Source: Deltaproteobacteria bacterium | GTDB lineage: Bacteria > Myxococcota > Myxococcia > Myxococcales > 40CM-4-68-19 | Assembly (NCBI GenBank): GCA_005879535.1 | Contig: VBKI01000065.1 | Coordinates: 7,501 to 71,500 of the forward strand | Direction: 5' to 3' | DNA length: 64,000 bases | Shown: positions 26,053-36,214 of the stretch, one piece after another | Position numbering within the stretch: position 1 is the first letter of the stretch | Layout of the letters: the number at the start of each line of letters is the position of its first letter | The notes under the pieces: model-generated | Told to the model about the DNA's origin: nothing | What the model saw: the letters and a program-made list of their open reading frames with translations, nothing else | Database searches by the model: none | Program-made: the position numbers and the translations under genes

Positions 26053-27141
26053 TCACTTGTCGAACAGTCGCTGGATCTCCGGCCCGTTGCTCGTGGTCTG
26101 CAGCCCGAGCATCAAGAGGATGCGCGCTTTCTGCGGCGACAGGTTGTCGGCGAAGATCGCCCCAGCCTCCTGCAGCGTCTTGCCGCCGCCCTGGAACCCG
26201 TAGTTCGGCAGGACGCGCCCGTTCCAGACGCGCGTGCTGATCACCACCGGAATCCCTTTCGAGATGACCTCCTTCACCGCTTCGAACATCGGCACGTTTA
26301 TGTTCCCCCAGCCGAGCGCCTGGATCACGAGCCCTCGCGATCCAGCGGCCACGGCTGCCCGCACCAGCGCGCCGTCCGCGCCGCCGTACAGTTCGACGAT
26401 GTCCACGCGCGGGAGGTGCTGGCCCTCTTGCACGCGGAGCGCCACGTGCTGGCGGCGCACCGGGGCGCGGTAGAAGATCACGCGGTCATTCTCCGCCACC
26501 CCAAGGAACCCGAAGTCTCCGGATTTGAACGTCTCCACGTCGGAGGTGTGCGTCTTCACCGCCTCGCGCGCGGCGTTGATCTGGTTGTTGAGCGCGATCA
26601 TCGATCCCATCCGCCGCGCACCTGGAGCAACGCAGATGCGCGCCGCGTTGAGGAGGTTTCGGGGGCCGTCGAAATCCTTCTCGCTCGCGTTCCGTTGGGC
26701 GCCGATCAGCACGACGGGCTTTTCGCTGTCGACGGTGAGGTCGAGGAACCACGCCGTTTCCTCCAGCGTGTCGGTGCCGTGCGAGACGATCACGCCGGCG
26801 ACTTCGGGACGCGCGAGCGCCTGGGCTACCGCCTTCTGCAGCTGGATCCACCGGTCCGGGTCCATGTAAGCGGACGGCACGTTGAACAGGTTCTGCACCT
26901 CGATGCGGGCCACCTTCTCGATCTCCGGCACCGTCGCGATCAGGTCCTCGCCGGAGATGGCCGGCACGGGCGCCTTCTTCACCGGGTCGATCTTCATCGC
27001 GATGGTGCCGCCGGTAGCGATCAGCCGCACCACCGGCAGGTTCGCCGCGGGCGGCTTCGCCGGCGGCGGCTGCTGAGCCCGTGCCGCGGCGCAGACGAGG
27101 AAGAACGATACGGCGAGCAGGCGGGCGATCCGGGAGCGCAT
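26053..27141 (-). CDS. Type II L-asparaginase, exported
   Basis: A 362-aa protein with a signal peptide ([11 protein letters not shown]..., cleavage near ARA-QQ), hence periplasmic. The two asparaginase signatures are present: ATGGTIAMK (first catalytic Thr) and [16 protein letters not shown] (second Thr plus Asp). A short Pro/Ala-rich linker precedes the domain. The enzyme hydrolyses asparagine to aspartate and ammonia. A GGTGAGG ribosome-binding site precedes ATG 27141; the open frame further upstream has no credible start. It is divergent from uvrB, 49 nt away. Confidence 0.93.
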   Translation of the reverse strand: MRSRIARLLAVSFFLVCAAARAQQPPPAKPPAANLPVVRLIATGGTIAMKIDPVKKAPVPAISGEDLIATVPEIEKVARIEVQNLFNVPSAYMDPDRWIQLQKAVAQALARPEVAGVIVSHGTDTLEETAWFLDLTVDSEKPVVLIGAQRNASEKDFDGPRNLLNAARICVAPGARRMGSMIALNNQINAAREAVKTHTSDVETFKSGDFGFLGVAENDRVIFYRAPVRRQHVALRVQEGQHLPRVDIVELYGGADGALVRAAVAAGSRGLVIQALGWGNINVPMFEAVKEVISKGIPVVISTRVWNGRVLPNYGFQGGGKTLQEAGAIFADNLSPQKARILLMLGLQTTSNGPEIQRLFDK

Positions 27142-27190
27142 GGCCTCACCTCCGAGCAAGAGTTCAGCCCCGCTGTTACACTCGCGCGTC

Positions 27191-29305
27191 ATGCCGTTCA
27201 AGCTCCGCAGCGACTATACGCCGCAGGGCGACCAACCCCGCGCCATCGCCGAGCTGACCGCCGGGATCAAGCGCGGCGACAAGCACCAGACGCTGCTCGG
27301 GGTGACGGGATCGGGAAAGACGTTCACCGTCGCCAACGTCGTTTCGCAGGTGCAGAAGCCGACGCTGGTGATCGCTCACAACAAGACGCTCGCCGGCCAG
27401 CTTTATGGCGAGTTCAAGGACCTGTTCCCGGAGAACGCGGTGGAGTTCTTCGTCAGCTACTACGACTATTACCAGCCGGAGGCGTACGTCCCCTCCACCG
27501 ACACGTACATCGAGAAAGACTCCACCATCAACGACGAGATCGACCGGCTGCGTCACTCGGCGACGCACTCGCTGCTCACGCGCAACGACGTCCTCATCGT
27601 CGCCTCGGTGTCCTGCATCTACGGCCTGGGAACGGCGGAGGCGTACTACGAGCTGAAGGTCGCCGTGCAGACCGGCGAGGAGTACCCGCGGCACAAGCTC
27701 CTGCGCGACCTCGTCGAGATCCAGTACGAGCGCAACGACCACGACTTCTCCCGCGGGACCTTCCGGGTGAAGGGCGACACCATCGAGATCTTTCCCGCCT
27801 ATGAGGAAGAGCGCGCCATCCGGGTCGAGCTCTTCGGCGACATGGTGGAGAGCATCAAGGAGATCGATCCGCTCCGCGGCAAGGTGCTGGGCGCGATCGA
27901 GAAGATGTCGATCTTTCCCTCCTCCCACTACGTCACCTCGGGCGAGCGCCGGAAGAGCGCCATCCTGGCCATCCGCGAGGAGCTGCGGGACCGGCTGATC
28001 GAGCTGCGGGGTCAGGACAAGCTGCTGGAAGCGCAGCGGCTCGAGCAGCGGACGATGTTCGATCTGGAGATGATCGAGCAGATGGGCTTTTGCAACGGCA
28101 TCGAGAACTATTCGCGCCACCTGAGCGGCCGCGCCGCCGGCGAACCGCCGCCGACGCTGCTGGACTACTTCCCCAAGGACTTCCTCCTGGTGATCGACGA
28201 GTCGCACCAGAGCGTCCCGCAGATCGGCGCGATGTACCGAGGTGACCGGTCACGGAAGGAGACGCTGGTCGAGTACGGGTTCCGGCTCCCCTCGGCGCTC
28301 GACAACCGGCCACTGCAGTTCGGCGAGTTCGAGCGGCTGGTCAACCAGACCGTCTTCGTCTCCGCCACGCCTGCGGAGTACGAGCTGCAGAAGAGCGAGG
28401 GAGTGATCGTCGAGCAGATCATCCGGCCCACGGGGTTGGTCGATCCCGAAGTGGAGGTGCGGCCCGTCGCGCAGCAGGTGGACGACCTGCTGGAGGAAGT
28501 GCGCAAGCGCGCGGCGGCCGGCCAGCGGGTGCTGGTCACCACGCTGACCAAGCGGATGGCGGAGGATCTCACCGAGTACTTCGCGGACCTGGGCGTGCGC
28601 GTCCGATACTTGCACTCCGACATCGACACCCTCGAGCGACTGGCGCTGGTGCGCGACCTCCGCCGGGGACTGTTCGACGTGCTGATCGGCATCAACCTGC
28701 TGCGGGAGGGATTGGACATCCCCGAGGTGTCGCTGGTGGCAGTGCTCGACGCGGACAAGGAAGGTTTCCTCCGCTCCAGCGTTTCCCTGATCCAGACCAT
28801 CGGCCGCGCCGCGCGCAACGTCGAAGGGCGGGTGATCCTCTACGCGGACACGGTGACGGCCTCGATGAAGGTGGCCATTGAAGAGACGGGGCGGCGCCGC
28901 GCCAAGCAGATCGCCTACAACAAGGAGCGCGGGATCACGCCGCAGTCGGTGAAGCGCGCCATCCTCGACATGGCGATCCACGGAATCGCCTCCGGCGCCG
29001 ACGAAGCGCTGGCGGGCAAGGATGAGCTGGCGGGCTACCTTCCGGCGGACCGGAAGGACGTTCCAAAGATGGTCGCTCAACTGGAGGCGGAGATGCGCGC
29101 CAAGGCCGAGGAGCTCGATTTCGAGGGCGCGGCGATCGTGCGCGACAAGATCCAGGCGATCAAAGACCTCGACCTCGGCATCATGCCCAAGCGTCCGGAA
29201 GTGCTGAAGCAGGAAGCGCGCGCCGCGGCGGGTCTGCCCACGCGCCCTGCGGGGCAGAAGCGCCGCGGCCGGCCCAACGGACGCCCCGGATCGCAGCGCC
29301 GCTGA
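27191..29305 (+). CDS. uvrB: Excinuclease ABC subunit B
   Basis: A 704-aa DNA-damage-recognition helicase of nucleotide-excision repair. Walker A is GVTGSGKT, and the beta-hairpin that probes the damage reads [21 protein letters not shown] is the Walker B box and QTIGRAARN is motif VI. A C-terminal UVR domain (about 640-680) that binds UvrC is followed by a basic Arg/Gly tail. The start is set at [16 protein letters not shown], the canonical N-terminus. uvrC follows after 3 nt, an unusually tight uvrB-uvrC pair. Confidence 0.97.
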   Translation: MPFKLRSDYTPQGDQPRAIAELTAGIKRGDKHQTLLGVTGSGKTFTVANVVSQVQKPTLVIAHNKTLAGQLYGEFKDLFPENAVEFFVSYYDYYQPEAYVPSTDTYIEKDSTINDEIDRLRHSATHSLLTRNDVLIVASVSCIYGLGTAEAYYELKVAVQTGEEYPRHKLLRDLVEIQYERNDHDFSRGTFRVKGDTIEIFPAYEEERAIRVELFGDMVESIKEIDPLRGKVLGAIEKMSIFPSSHYVTSGERRKSAILAIREELRDRLIELRGQDKLLEAQRLEQRTMFDLEMIEQMGFCNGIENYSRHLSGRAAGEPPPTLLDYFPKDFLLVIDESHQSVPQIGAMYRGDRSRKETLVEYGFRLPSALDNRPLQFGEFERLVNQTVFVSATPAEYELQKSEGVIVEQIIRPTGLVDPEVEVRPVAQQVDDLLEEVRKRAAAGQRVLVTTLTKRMAEDLTEYFADLGVRVRYLHSDIDTLERLALVRDLRRGLFDVLIGINLLREGLDIPEVSLVAVLDADKEGFLRSSVSLIQTIGRAARNVEGRVILYADTVTASMKVAIEETGRRRAKQIAYNKERGITPQSVKRAILDMAIHGIASGADEALAGKDELAGYLPADRKDVPKMVAQLEAEMRAKAEELDFEGAAIVRDKIQAIKDLDLGIMPKRPEVLKQEARAAAGLPTRPAGQKRRGRPNGRPGSQRR

Positions 29306-29308
29306 GTC

Positions 29309-31528
29309 ATGCTCGCCGAGCAGCTGAAGCAGAAGCTCGATACGCTGCCCACGCAGCCCGGCTGTTATCTCATGAAGGACAAGGCCGGCGACGTCGTCTA
29401 CGTCGGCAAGGCCGTCAACCTGCGCTCACGGGTCGGCCAGTATTTCCAGGAGCGCAGTGGCGACACGCGCGCGTTCATCCCCTTCCTCGAGGATCTCCTC
29501 TCCGACGTGGAGGTGATGATCACTCCCTCGGAGAAGGACGCGGTGCTGCTCGAGAACGAGCTGATCAAGAAGTTCCGTCCGCGCTTCAACGTCAAGCTGC
29601 GCGACGACAAGAACTTCATCTCGCTGCGGCTCTCGAACACGCACCCGTACCCGCGGCTGGAGGTGGTGCGCAGGATCCGCAAGGACGGAGCGCGGTACTT
29701 CGGGCCGTTCGCCAGCGCCTCCTCCATCCGGGAGACGCTCTCGATCGTCAACCGGCACTTCCAGCTTCGCACCTGCACCGATTCCGTGATGTCGAATCGC
29801 CGGCGCCCGTGCCTGCAGTACCAGATCAAGCGCTGCCCCGCGCCTTGCGTGTACAGCGTGCCGCAGGAGGAATACCGGCGCTCGGTCGACGAAGTCGCGC
29901 TGTTCCTGGAGGGAAAGGCCGACGAGCTGACCGGCCAGCTCACGGGGCGGATGAAGGACGCCTCCGGCAAGCTCGAGTTCGAGCGCGCCGCGCAGCTTCG
30001 CGATCAGCTCCACGCCATCGAGCGCAGCCTGGAGAAACAGCGCACGGTGCTCGGCGACCTCCTCGACCAGGACGTCCTCGGCTTCTATCGCGAGGGTCCG
30101 GCGCTGGAGATCCACTTCCTCTTCTTCCGCAACGGGCGGCTCACCGGCGGCCGGAGCTTCGGGTTCGGCAAGCAGGAGTTCCCGAGCGAGGAGCTGCTCT
30201 CGAGCTTCCTCGACCAGTACTACGAGTCGGGCGCGTTCATCCCCAAGGAGCTGCTCCTGCCGGTGCACCTCGCCGATGCGGAGATGCGCGAGGTCTGGCT
30301 GTCGGAGAAGAAGGGCGAGCGCGTGCGCGTGCACGTGCCGGAGCGCGGCGAGAAGGTGCGGCTGGTGGAGATGGCGATGGAGAACGCGCGCCAGAGCTAC
30401 GAGGAAAAGGCGCGCTCGCAGAAGAGCCAGCTGGAGGCGCTCACGCGGCTGCAATCGCGGCTGCGGCTGCCGCGGCTCCCGCGACGGATCGAGTGCTTCG
30501 ACATCTCCACCTTCCAGGGCCAGCTCACCGTCGGCTCGCAGGTCGTGTTCAGCGACGGCGAGCCCGACAAGAGCGGCTACCGGCTCTTCAAGGTGCGCGG
30601 CGAGGCGGCCGGAGACGACTTCGCTTCCATGTTCCAGGTCCTTACCCGCCGGCTGAAGCGCGGAATCGAGGAGCAGAACCTGCCCGACCTGCTGGTGGTC
30701 GATGGCGGAAAAGGCCAGCTCAACGTCGCGCGCGCGGCGCTCAAGGAGGCCGCGCTTACGCTGCAGGACGTTCCGCTCGCCGGCCTCGCCAAGAGCCGCG
30801 TGCTCGAGGACGAGGAGCGGTTCGCCGCCCGCCAGGGTTTTCGCGTCGTCGACGCGTGGGCGACGAGGGCAGGGCCGGAGCCCGAGGTGCCGCAAATCGC
30901 CGGCGATGCGGAGACCGGCGCGGCCGTACCACAGCCTCCGCCGCGGCGCGGCCGCTCCCGGCAGAAAGGACGCTTCGTCAAGAGTGACATCGAGCGGAGC
31001 CCGGAGCGCGTGTTCCTCCCGGGCCAGAAAAACCCGGTCGTGCTGCGTCAGAACACCAGCGAGCTCCACCTGCTCGCCCGGCTGCGCGACGAGGCGCACC
31101 GCTTCGCCATCACTTTCCACCGCAAGCTGCGCCGCGAGCGCAACTTCCGCTCGATGCTGGAGGAGATTCCCGGCATCGGCGACAAGCGCAAGCGCGGGCT
31201 GCTCAGCCACTTCGGTTCACTGAGGCGGATTCGTGCCGCCAGCGCGGAGGAGATCGCGGAAGTGGAAGGATTCAACCTCCAGCTCGCCGAACGCGTGCAG
31301 CGCTTTCTCACCGCCCAGTCGGCGGAAGCGGAAGCGCACGAGGCCGCGGAAGGCGGCGCGGAGCTGGACGGCGGCGCGCCGCCGGAGGCGGGCCCCGGAA
31401 ACGGCACGCTGCTGCGCGACCGGGACGACGTCGCGTTCGATGCGGCGGCGGCGGAGCTGGACGCCATCGAAGAGGAAGAGGCGCCTCCGCCCGAGCCGAT
31501 CGACGCGGAAACTCCGCCGTCGAATTGA
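29309..31528 (+). CDS. uvrC: Excinuclease ABC subunit C
   Basis: A 739-aa dual-incision nuclease. It has a GIY-YIG domain at the N-terminus (GCYLMKD...VVYVGKA, about 13-90), a UVR motif near 210-240, the RNase H-like 5' nuclease with FDIS and VVDGGKGQ aspartates and the later HRF histidine, and two helix-hairpin-helix motifs (EEIPGIGDKRKRGLL and AEEIAEVEGF). It is longer than the usual 600-620 aa because of a Pro/Arg-rich insertion of about 50 residues inside the RNase H-like domain (about 510-560) and an acidic tail of about 70 residues after the last HhH. Both additions look disordered. Confidence 0.96.
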   Translation: MLAEQLKQKLDTLPTQPGCYLMKDKAGDVVYVGKAVNLRSRVGQYFQERSGDTRAFIPFLEDLLSDVEVMITPSEKDAVLLENELIKKFRPRFNVKLRDDKNFISLRLSNTHPYPRLEVVRRIRKDGARYFGPFASASSIRETLSIVNRHFQLRTCTDSVMSNRRRPCLQYQIKRCPAPCVYSVPQEEYRRSVDEVALFLEGKADELTGQLTGRMKDASGKLEFERAAQLRDQLHAIERSLEKQRTVLGDLLDQDVLGFYREGPALEIHFLFFRNGRLTGGRSFGFGKQEFPSEELLSSFLDQYYESGAFIPKELLLPVHLADAEMREVWLSEKKGERVRVHVPERGEKVRLVEMAMENARQSYEEKARSQKSQLEALTRLQSRLRLPRLPRRIECFDISTFQGQLTVGSQVVFSDGEPDKSGYRLFKVRGEAAGDDFASMFQVLTRRLKRGIEEQNLPDLLVVDGGKGQLNVARAALKEAALTLQDVPLAGLAKSRVLEDEERFAARQGFRVVDAWATRAGPEPEVPQIAGDAETGAAVPQPPPRRGRSRQKGRFVKSDIERSPERVFLPGQKNPVVLRQNTSELHLLARLRDEAHRFAITFHRKLRRERNFRSMLEEIPGIGDKRKRGLLSHFGSLRRIRAASAEEIAEVEGFNLQLAERVQRFLTAQSAEAEAHEAAEGGAELDGGAPPEAGPGNGTLLRDRDDVAFDAAAAELDAIEEEEAPPPEPIDAETPPSN

Positions 31529-31618
31529 TCCGCAAGACACTGTTTTTCCTTGCTCGTACAGGACACCTGTCCTACAAGGTCGTCCCTCGCAGGACACGAT
31601 GCGAAAGGACCGAGAAGG

Positions 31619-32137
31619 ATGAAGCTCTACCCGAAGATCATCCCCGCCATCGCGCGCGATGTGATCGCGGCGCTGATGACGGAAGGCGACATCGAGGTGG
31701 AGACGATGCGGGTGGCGGACGCCGAGATGGACATGGCGGCCATCCTCAAGGAATACCTCGCGTCCGAGGAGCGGGTGAACCAGGCGACCCGCGAGGCGCT
31801 CGAGCGTCGCGGCTATGATCATTCGCGGTTCAACCAGGTGAAGCGCGAGATGGCCGACGTGCGCGGCTTCAAGATGGGCGACGAGGGCATCGATTACATC
31901 ATCAACCAGATGATCGAGTTCCTTCTCATCTCCCGCAACATCGAAGAGGTGTTCGCGGAGGACCACAGCATCCGCCGCAAGATCTACCAGGTCTTCAAGA
32001 AGCACCTCGACGTCGACGAGGACATCGACCGGGAAGCGCGCTCTCGCCTCAAGCACCTCTCCGAGGGCACGCAGGCGTGGGAGGTCGAGTATCAGAAGAC
32101 CGTCGAGCAGATTCGCCGCAACAAGGGTCTGGTGTAA
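31619..32137 (+). CDS. DUF507-family protein
   Basis: A 172-aa soluble, helical, highly charged protein resembling the DUF507 family found in myxobacteria and other deltaproteobacteria. It starts MKLYPKIIPAIARDVIAALM, and the second half contains a related LSRxIExxFxED...I.kkI...K pattern, so two repeats of the domain may be present (about 1-85 and 86-172). The function is unknown. A GAGAAGG ribosome-binding site abuts ATG 31619. It lies 90 nt after uvrC and may be read from its own promoter. It is convergent with the DUF3108 gene. Confidence 0.75.
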   Translation: MKLYPKIIPAIARDVIAALMTEGDIEVETMRVADAEMDMAAILKEYLASEERVNQATREALERRGYDHSRFNQVKREMADVRGFKMGDEGIDYIINQMIEFLLISRNIEEVFAEDHSIRRKIYQVFKKHLDVDEDIDREARSRLKHLSEGTQAWEVEYQKTVEQIRRNKGLV

Positions 32138-32141
32138 CGAA

Positions 32142-32897
32142 TCACTTTTTCGCGGCGCGGCCGATCCCCGGCGCCGATACCAGCTGCGCCCGGATCGTCT
32201 TTCCCCTCACGTCTCCGATCGCCACCAGCGGCAAGCGCCGATCGTCGTCGGTGACCCAGACGTGCGCGCTTCGCCGGATCTTCGGGTCGTCGGCGCGGAC
32301 TGCCTCGCCGTCGAAGCGCAACGTCGCGAAGCGGCCGATGGGCGTGTCGATGCTCTCCTTCGCTGCCATCTGGCCGGTCAGCTTCCACACTTTTCTCGTC
32401 GCGAACACCTCCAGGCACACCGGCTGTTGCAGCGGCAAGAGCCGCAGCAGATAGAGCGTCGAGATGATGTCGCGCACGGCGCGATCCATCTGCAGCGACA
32501 GGGCCTCGGGCTCGCCGTTTCGCGTCGCCTTCACCGCCGGCGGCCCGCTCTGGGTCGGGAAGATGATCTCGGTGCCGCGGTGCACGTCGTTCTCGTCGAC
32601 GTCCTCCCGGTAATGCAGCGGGGCGAAGTCGCGGCCGATCAGCGCGGTCGCATAGGTCTCGTAGCGGCCGAGGTTGGTCGACACGAAGGCGCTGGTCTTC
32701 ACCCGCGAGCTCAGCTGGATCGCGGCTCGCGACCGCTCCGAGGCGGGCGGCGATTCGGCCCGCACCTCGAAGGTGCCGACGTCCGCGCCGAGCGCGTCGA
32801 GCTTGTAGACGAGGACCTCGCCGGCCGCGAATCTCGCGGCAGGAACCTGTTGAGGGGGACAGAGCGCGGCGAGCAGCACGGCGAGCATCGGCAGCAT
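32142..32897 (-). CDS. DUF3108 periplasmic protein
   Basis: A 251-aa protein with a hydrophobic N-terminal signal (MLPMLAVLLAAL) and a beta-rich body. It starts AAGEVLVYKLDALGADVG and contains PLHYREDVDENDVHRG and RRSAHVWVTDDDRRLPL. These match the DUF3108 pattern, which is related to cell-envelope proteins with a lipid- or sugar-binding beta-barrel-like fold. The function is unproven. The segment before its start codon is copy 3 of the dispersed hairpin repeat, so its 5' leader is formed by that repeat. Confidence 0.75.
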   Translation of the reverse strand: MLPMLAVLLAALCPPQQVPAARFAAGEVLVYKLDALGADVGTFEVRAESPPASERSRAAIQLSSRVKTSAFVSTNLGRYETYATALIGRDFAPLHYREDVDENDVHRGTEIIFPTQSGPPAVKATRNGEPEALSLQMDRAVRDIISTLYLLRLLPLQQPVCLEVFATRKVWKLTGQMAAKESIDTPIGRFATLRFDGEAVRADDPKIRRSAHVWVTDDDRRLPLVAIGDVRGKTIRAQLVSAPGIGRAAKK

Positions 32898-32900
32898 TCC

Positions 32901-32953
32901 TAGCCGCTGCCGCGCCGGAGGCGCGGCTTTGTGGCTACGTTTTGGACTGTATC
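32901..32953 (-). repeat. Dispersed hairpin repeat, copy 3
   Basis: On the minus strand it reads TACAGTCCAAAACGTAGCC then ACAAAGCCGCGCCTCCGGCG, CGGCAGCGGCTA. It is nearly identical to copy 2 in the hairpin part. The stem CCGCGCC/GGCGCGG around TCC is conserved by a compensatory change (C-G here where copy 2 has A-T). It fills the gap between the DUF4091-like gene and the DUF3108 gene. Confidence 0.65.
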
Positions 32954-32966
32954 GGACATGAATGAT

Positions 32967-34571
32967 TCAGCGCGCTCCCAGCTTGCGCGCGGATAGCAGC
33001 ACCTCGACGCGCGTCGCCAGGCGCTCGCGCATCTGCGCGTATGCGCGAGGGTCGCGGGAGAAGCCGCGCAGCGACGGCGCGACCATGCCCGCTTCCGCCT
33101 GCGCGAGCGCGGGATCGCCGAGCTGCGCACAGAGCGTGAGGTAGGCGTGATCCGCGAGCGACCGGGAGATCTGCACCAGGCGCAGGCTCTCCACCGGGAC
33201 ATCGCGCTGTCCGCCGATCCGCTCGGGCGTGCCCGGATAGTAGAGCGTCCCGTCGCCGTTGCCGCCGAAGGCCCATTGCGATTTCCAGGGATCGCCCTCG
33301 TGATAGGCGTATACGGTGTCGAAGTAGAGCTCGCCGGAGACGTCGTTCAGGAATGCGAGCGTTCCCATCACGCGGGCTGCTATGGCGGGCGCGTCGATCA
33401 TGTAGCTCGGCCAGCCCCGAAAGGCCGGATCCCGGAGCGGCTTTCCGTCGCTGCTGCAGCCGTGCGACATGCAGCTCTGGTACCACCAGAGGTGTTCATA
33501 CTTCGATCTGGAGACCGCCCGGGGACAGGTCGCGTTCTTCTCGCCGACGCAGTTGAGCAGGGGCGTCCATTGGTTCACGTCCGGCAGCGCGTCGGTCCAG
33601 GCGGTGGTCACCAGCCGGCGCACGGCGGGAGCGTCCTCGCGAACCTCGCGGGCTTTCTCCTCGACGCGGCCGAAGGCGCCGGGCGAGGGCTCGTCCTCGA
33701 CGTAGCGGAAGAGGCGGTCGAGCCAGCCCCGCTCACGGAAGTGCTCCTGCCACTGCCGGCGGTACGATCTCCGCTGCGCGCGCGACAGCCGGCCGGGCTC
33801 GCGCAGCTCCACCGCGGTCCAGTGCGCGCCGCCGGCGATCGCGGTGCCATCCAGGAAGGGCGCCACCTCGGCGTCGTAGCTCGTCCAGTCGATCCGCACC
33901 TCGTCGCCGTCCTTGGTGAACGAGGGCGGATTCTGCGTTCCGCCGAACAGCGTGATCCCGCGCCTCAGCGCGCTGAGGTTGTACGCCCGGGTCAGCTCGC
34001 GCGCGGCGTCTTCGCCGCGGCCATGTCCCCTGATGGCCGAATAACCGGAAAATCCGAATGCGGTAGCGAGCGCGGGTGTCGCCGGCAGGTCGAATGCGCG
34101 CACGCGGACCTCCACCGGAATGTCCGCCGAGCCGCCGCGCCAGGCGAGCTTGACCGCCCCTGCCATCCGCGCAGGACCGCTTCCGCGCGGAACGCACGCC
34201 TCGACGAAGATCGCCTGTGCGCGGCCCTCCGCGACGTCCACCGGAAAGGCGCGCCGGTCCTCGCCGTAGACGGCGTCGCGCACCGGGATGAGCGCGTCGG
34301 GCCATTCCCCCGTCTCCCCGTCGGGACCGGAGGGATGCTCGAGGAAGATGGTGCCGACGCGGTACAGACCGAGCTGCGGCTTGCCCCGGGCCACCGCAGT
34401 CAAACCAAGCGCCGGCCCGCGGATCACCACCTGCGCTCCCACGCATTCACCGCCAGCCGCCGCCAGGCGGATGCGCGGCGCCTGCGCGACCGCTGGCGGC
34501 CGCGCATCGGGGCGCACCTTGTCCGACTCGTCTGCGACCCAGATCTGCAGCGCTGCGAGAAGCCAGAGCAT
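32967..34571 (-). CDS. DUF4091-like exported protein (glycoside-hydrolase-like)
   Basis: A 534-aa protein. The N-terminus has a short hydrophobic segment (MLWLLAALQIWVA) that could be a signal peptide. An N-terminal beta-domain (about 20-180) is followed by a TIM-barrel-like region with FGFSGYSA, YVEDEPSP and YEHLWWYQSCM, and a C-terminal part with SGELYFDTVYAYHEGDPW. This order fits the DUF4091 family, considered glycoside-hydrolase-like. Acidic residues in YVEDEP are candidates for catalysis. The substrate is unknown. Start 34571 was chosen for the signal sequence. Confidence 0.7.
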   Translation of the reverse strand: MLWLLAALQIWVADESDKVRPDARPPAVAQAPRIRLAAAGGECVGAQVVIRGPALGLTAVARGKPQLGLYRVGTIFLEHPSGPDGETGEWPDALIPVRDAVYGEDRRAFPVDVAEGRAQAIFVEACVPRGSGPARMAGAVKLAWRGGSADIPVEVRVRAFDLPATPALATAFGFSGYSAIRGHGRGEDAARELTRAYNLSALRRGITLFGGTQNPPSFTKDGDEVRIDWTSYDAEVAPFLDGTAIAGGAHWTAVELREPGRLSRAQRRSYRRQWQEHFRERGWLDRLFRYVEDEPSPGAFGRVEEKAREVREDAPAVRRLVTTAWTDALPDVNQWTPLLNCVGEKNATCPRAVSRSKYEHLWWYQSCMSHGCSSDGKPLRDPAFRGWPSYMIDAPAIAARVMGTLAFLNDVSGELYFDTVYAYHEGDPWKSQWAFGGNGDGTLYYPGTPERIGGQRDVPVESLRLVQISRSLADHAYLTLCAQLGDPALAQAEAGMVAPSLRGFSRDPRAYAQMRERLATRVEVLLSARKLGAR

Positions 34572-34648
34572 CGGAGCGGGAAAGTGGGGCGCCCGGCGGT
34601 CCGGGACAATGTGTGCGTGGGTCAGGAGTTTGGCGTTACACTCATCGG

Positions 34649-34882
34649 ATGGCACCTCGGGACGACCGTCGCAGCGCGGAGATGGAAGACGAAGATGAAA
34701 AGCCGACGGGAAGAGCTCTCGGCACGCGCCGGCGGTTCTCTGAGTTCGAGTGCCCCGCCTGCAGCGCGAACAATCCCTTCGACGAGTTCGGCAACAACGA
34801 CGAGGTGCTCTGCAACTGGTGCGGGATTCAGTTCAAGGCCGTGGTCGACGACGAAGGAAACCTGGGGCTGAAGGAACTGTGA
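34649..34882 (+). CDS. Small zinc-ribbon protein
   Basis: A 77-aa acidic protein with a single zinc ribbon: CPAC at residues 36-39 and CNWC 19 residues later, in the context FECPACSANNPFDEFG. Such small treble-clef proteins are common in myxobacteria but have no assigned role. ATG 34649 was taken; ATG 34682, closer to a GGAG, would give a 66-aa protein with the same ribbon. It overlaps fdhD by GTGA, so the two are probably translated together. Confidence 0.65.
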   Translation: MAPRDDRRSAEMEDEDEKPTGRALGTRRRFSEFECPACSANNPFDEFGNNDEVLCNWCGIQFKAVVDDEGNLGLKEL

Positions 34883-35718
34883 AGGGCGTCGCGCAGAGGG
34901 AAGTCCGGCGAGTGGCGGAAGGCGTGCTGCAGGCGCCCGCCGCCGACGACGTCGTCGCCGAGGAACCGCTCGAGATCCGCGCCCAGGGGGAGACGCTGGC
35001 GATCACCATGCGGACGCCCGGAGCAGACCGCGAGCTGGCCGTAGGGTTCCTCTTCGCCGAAGGCGTGATCGGCTCGCGCGACGAAGTCGGCAGGGTGGCA
35101 CACTGCGGCCGGCCCGATCAGGAAGGCTACGGAAACACCATCGACGTCGTCCCCGGGCCGGGCGTGTCGCTGGACATCGAACGCATCTCCGCTACGCGCC
35201 GCGGGACCCTGACCACGGCGGCGTGCGGCGTCTGCGGCCGCCGCACGGTCGACGACGTGATCGCGCGCTGTGCGCCGCTTCCCGTTGGCCGCGCAACCAT
35301 TGCTGCCGCAAGCATCCTGGCGGCGGTGGAGAGCCTTCGAGCCCGGCAGCCGAACTTCGCCCGGACCGGCGGGATCCACGGCGCGGCGCTTCACGATGCG
35401 CAGGGAAACGTTCTCGCCGCCTTCGAGGACATCGGCCGCCACAACGCCGTCGACAAGGTGGTCGGGGCATTGCTGCTTGCCGGGCGCATCCCCGGGGCCG
35501 AAGCGGCGCTGCTCGTCGTCAGCGGGCGCGCCTCATACGAGGTGGTTCAGAAAGCGTCCGCGGCGCGAGTGCCGGTCATCGCGAGCGTATCCGCGGCGAG
35601 CTCGCTGGCCGTCGACCTGGCGCGGGCCACCGGGATTACGCTCTGCGGCTTCGTGCGCAAGGGCACGATGACCGTCTACGCGCACGCAGACCGGATCGTT
35701 GTACCCGCAACCGGGTAA
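34879..35718 (+). CDS. fdhD: Formate dehydrogenase sulfurtransferase FdhD
   Basis: A 279-aa protein starting at GTG 34879, inside the stop of the zinc-ribbon gene. FdhD transfers sulfur from IscS to the molybdenum bis-PGD cofactor before insertion into formate dehydrogenase. The catalytic cysteine loop is ACGVCGR (Cys116, Cys119), and FARTGGIHGAAL and EDIGRHNAVDKV are family signatures. No formate dehydrogenase gene is in the window, so the client enzyme must be elsewhere. It ends 1 nt from the convergent glycine-zipper gene. Confidence 0.95.
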   Translation: MKGVAQREVRRVAEGVLQAPAADDVVAEEPLEIRAQGETLAITMRTPGADRELAVGFLFAEGVIGSRDEVGRVAHCGRPDQEGYGNTIDVVPGPGVSLDIERISATRRGTLTTAACGVCGRRTVDDVIARCAPLPVGRATIAAASILAAVESLRARQPNFARTGGIHGAALHDAQGNVLAAFEDIGRHNAVDKVVGALLLAGRIPGAEAALLVVSGRASYEVVQKASAARVPVIASVSAASSLAVDLARATGITLCGFVRKGTMTVYAHADRIVVPATG

Positions 35719-35719
35719 G

Positions 35720-36139
35720 CTAGAACCGGTTGCCGTACACCGGCATCGGGGAATTGAACCCCGTCTCCCGGCGGTCTGCGACCGGCCCCGTGAATGTCCG
35801 ATCCGACGACGCCGCGTCCGCGACACCGACGATGAGGCCGACGCCGAGACCGATGCCCGCGCCGATCAGCACGTCGCGCTGCCAGTTGCCCCAACCGTCG
35901 TTCTGCACGAAGTTGCGATACGCGGCCACGCCGCCGCCCGCAAGGGCGCCGAGCACCGCGCCGCCGATCGCGTCAGTGACGATGACGCTTCCCGGAGAGC
36001 GCTTCTGCTGCACCTCGTACACTTGCTGCGGGAGCGCCTCCGGCGGCGCTACCGTTTTTGGCCGACTCACCTCGTTTGCGCGCGCCTGTACCGGTATCGC
36101 CAATGCGCATGCGCAAGCCACGACAATGCCTTTCAGCAT
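35720..36139 (-). CDS. Exported protein with glycine-zipper segments
   Basis: A 139-aa protein with a signal peptide (MLKGIVVACACALAIPVQARA). The mature region has two Gly/Ala-rich helices, IGGAVLGALAGGGVAAY and VLIGAGIGLGVGLIVGVADAA, of the glycine-zipper type that packs in membranes. The intervening segment is WGNWQRD. The rest is polar with no recognised domain. AAGGAGAC 7 nt before ATG is a strong ribosome-binding site. The function is unknown; a role in the envelope is inferred only from topology. Confidence 0.7.
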   Translation of the reverse strand: MLKGIVVACACALAIPVQARANEVSRPKTVAPPEALPQQVYEVQQKRSPGSVIVTDAIGGAVLGALAGGGVAAYRNFVQNDGWGNWQRDVLIGAGIGLGVGLIVGVADAASSDRTFTGPVADRRETGFNSPMPVYGNRF

Positions 36140-36214
36140 GCTCGTCTCCTTGTTGTCGATTAAAGTGCAAACGCGAAGTTCTGCCCGACAAGAGGCGGGC
36201 AGGCGGGCAGGCGC

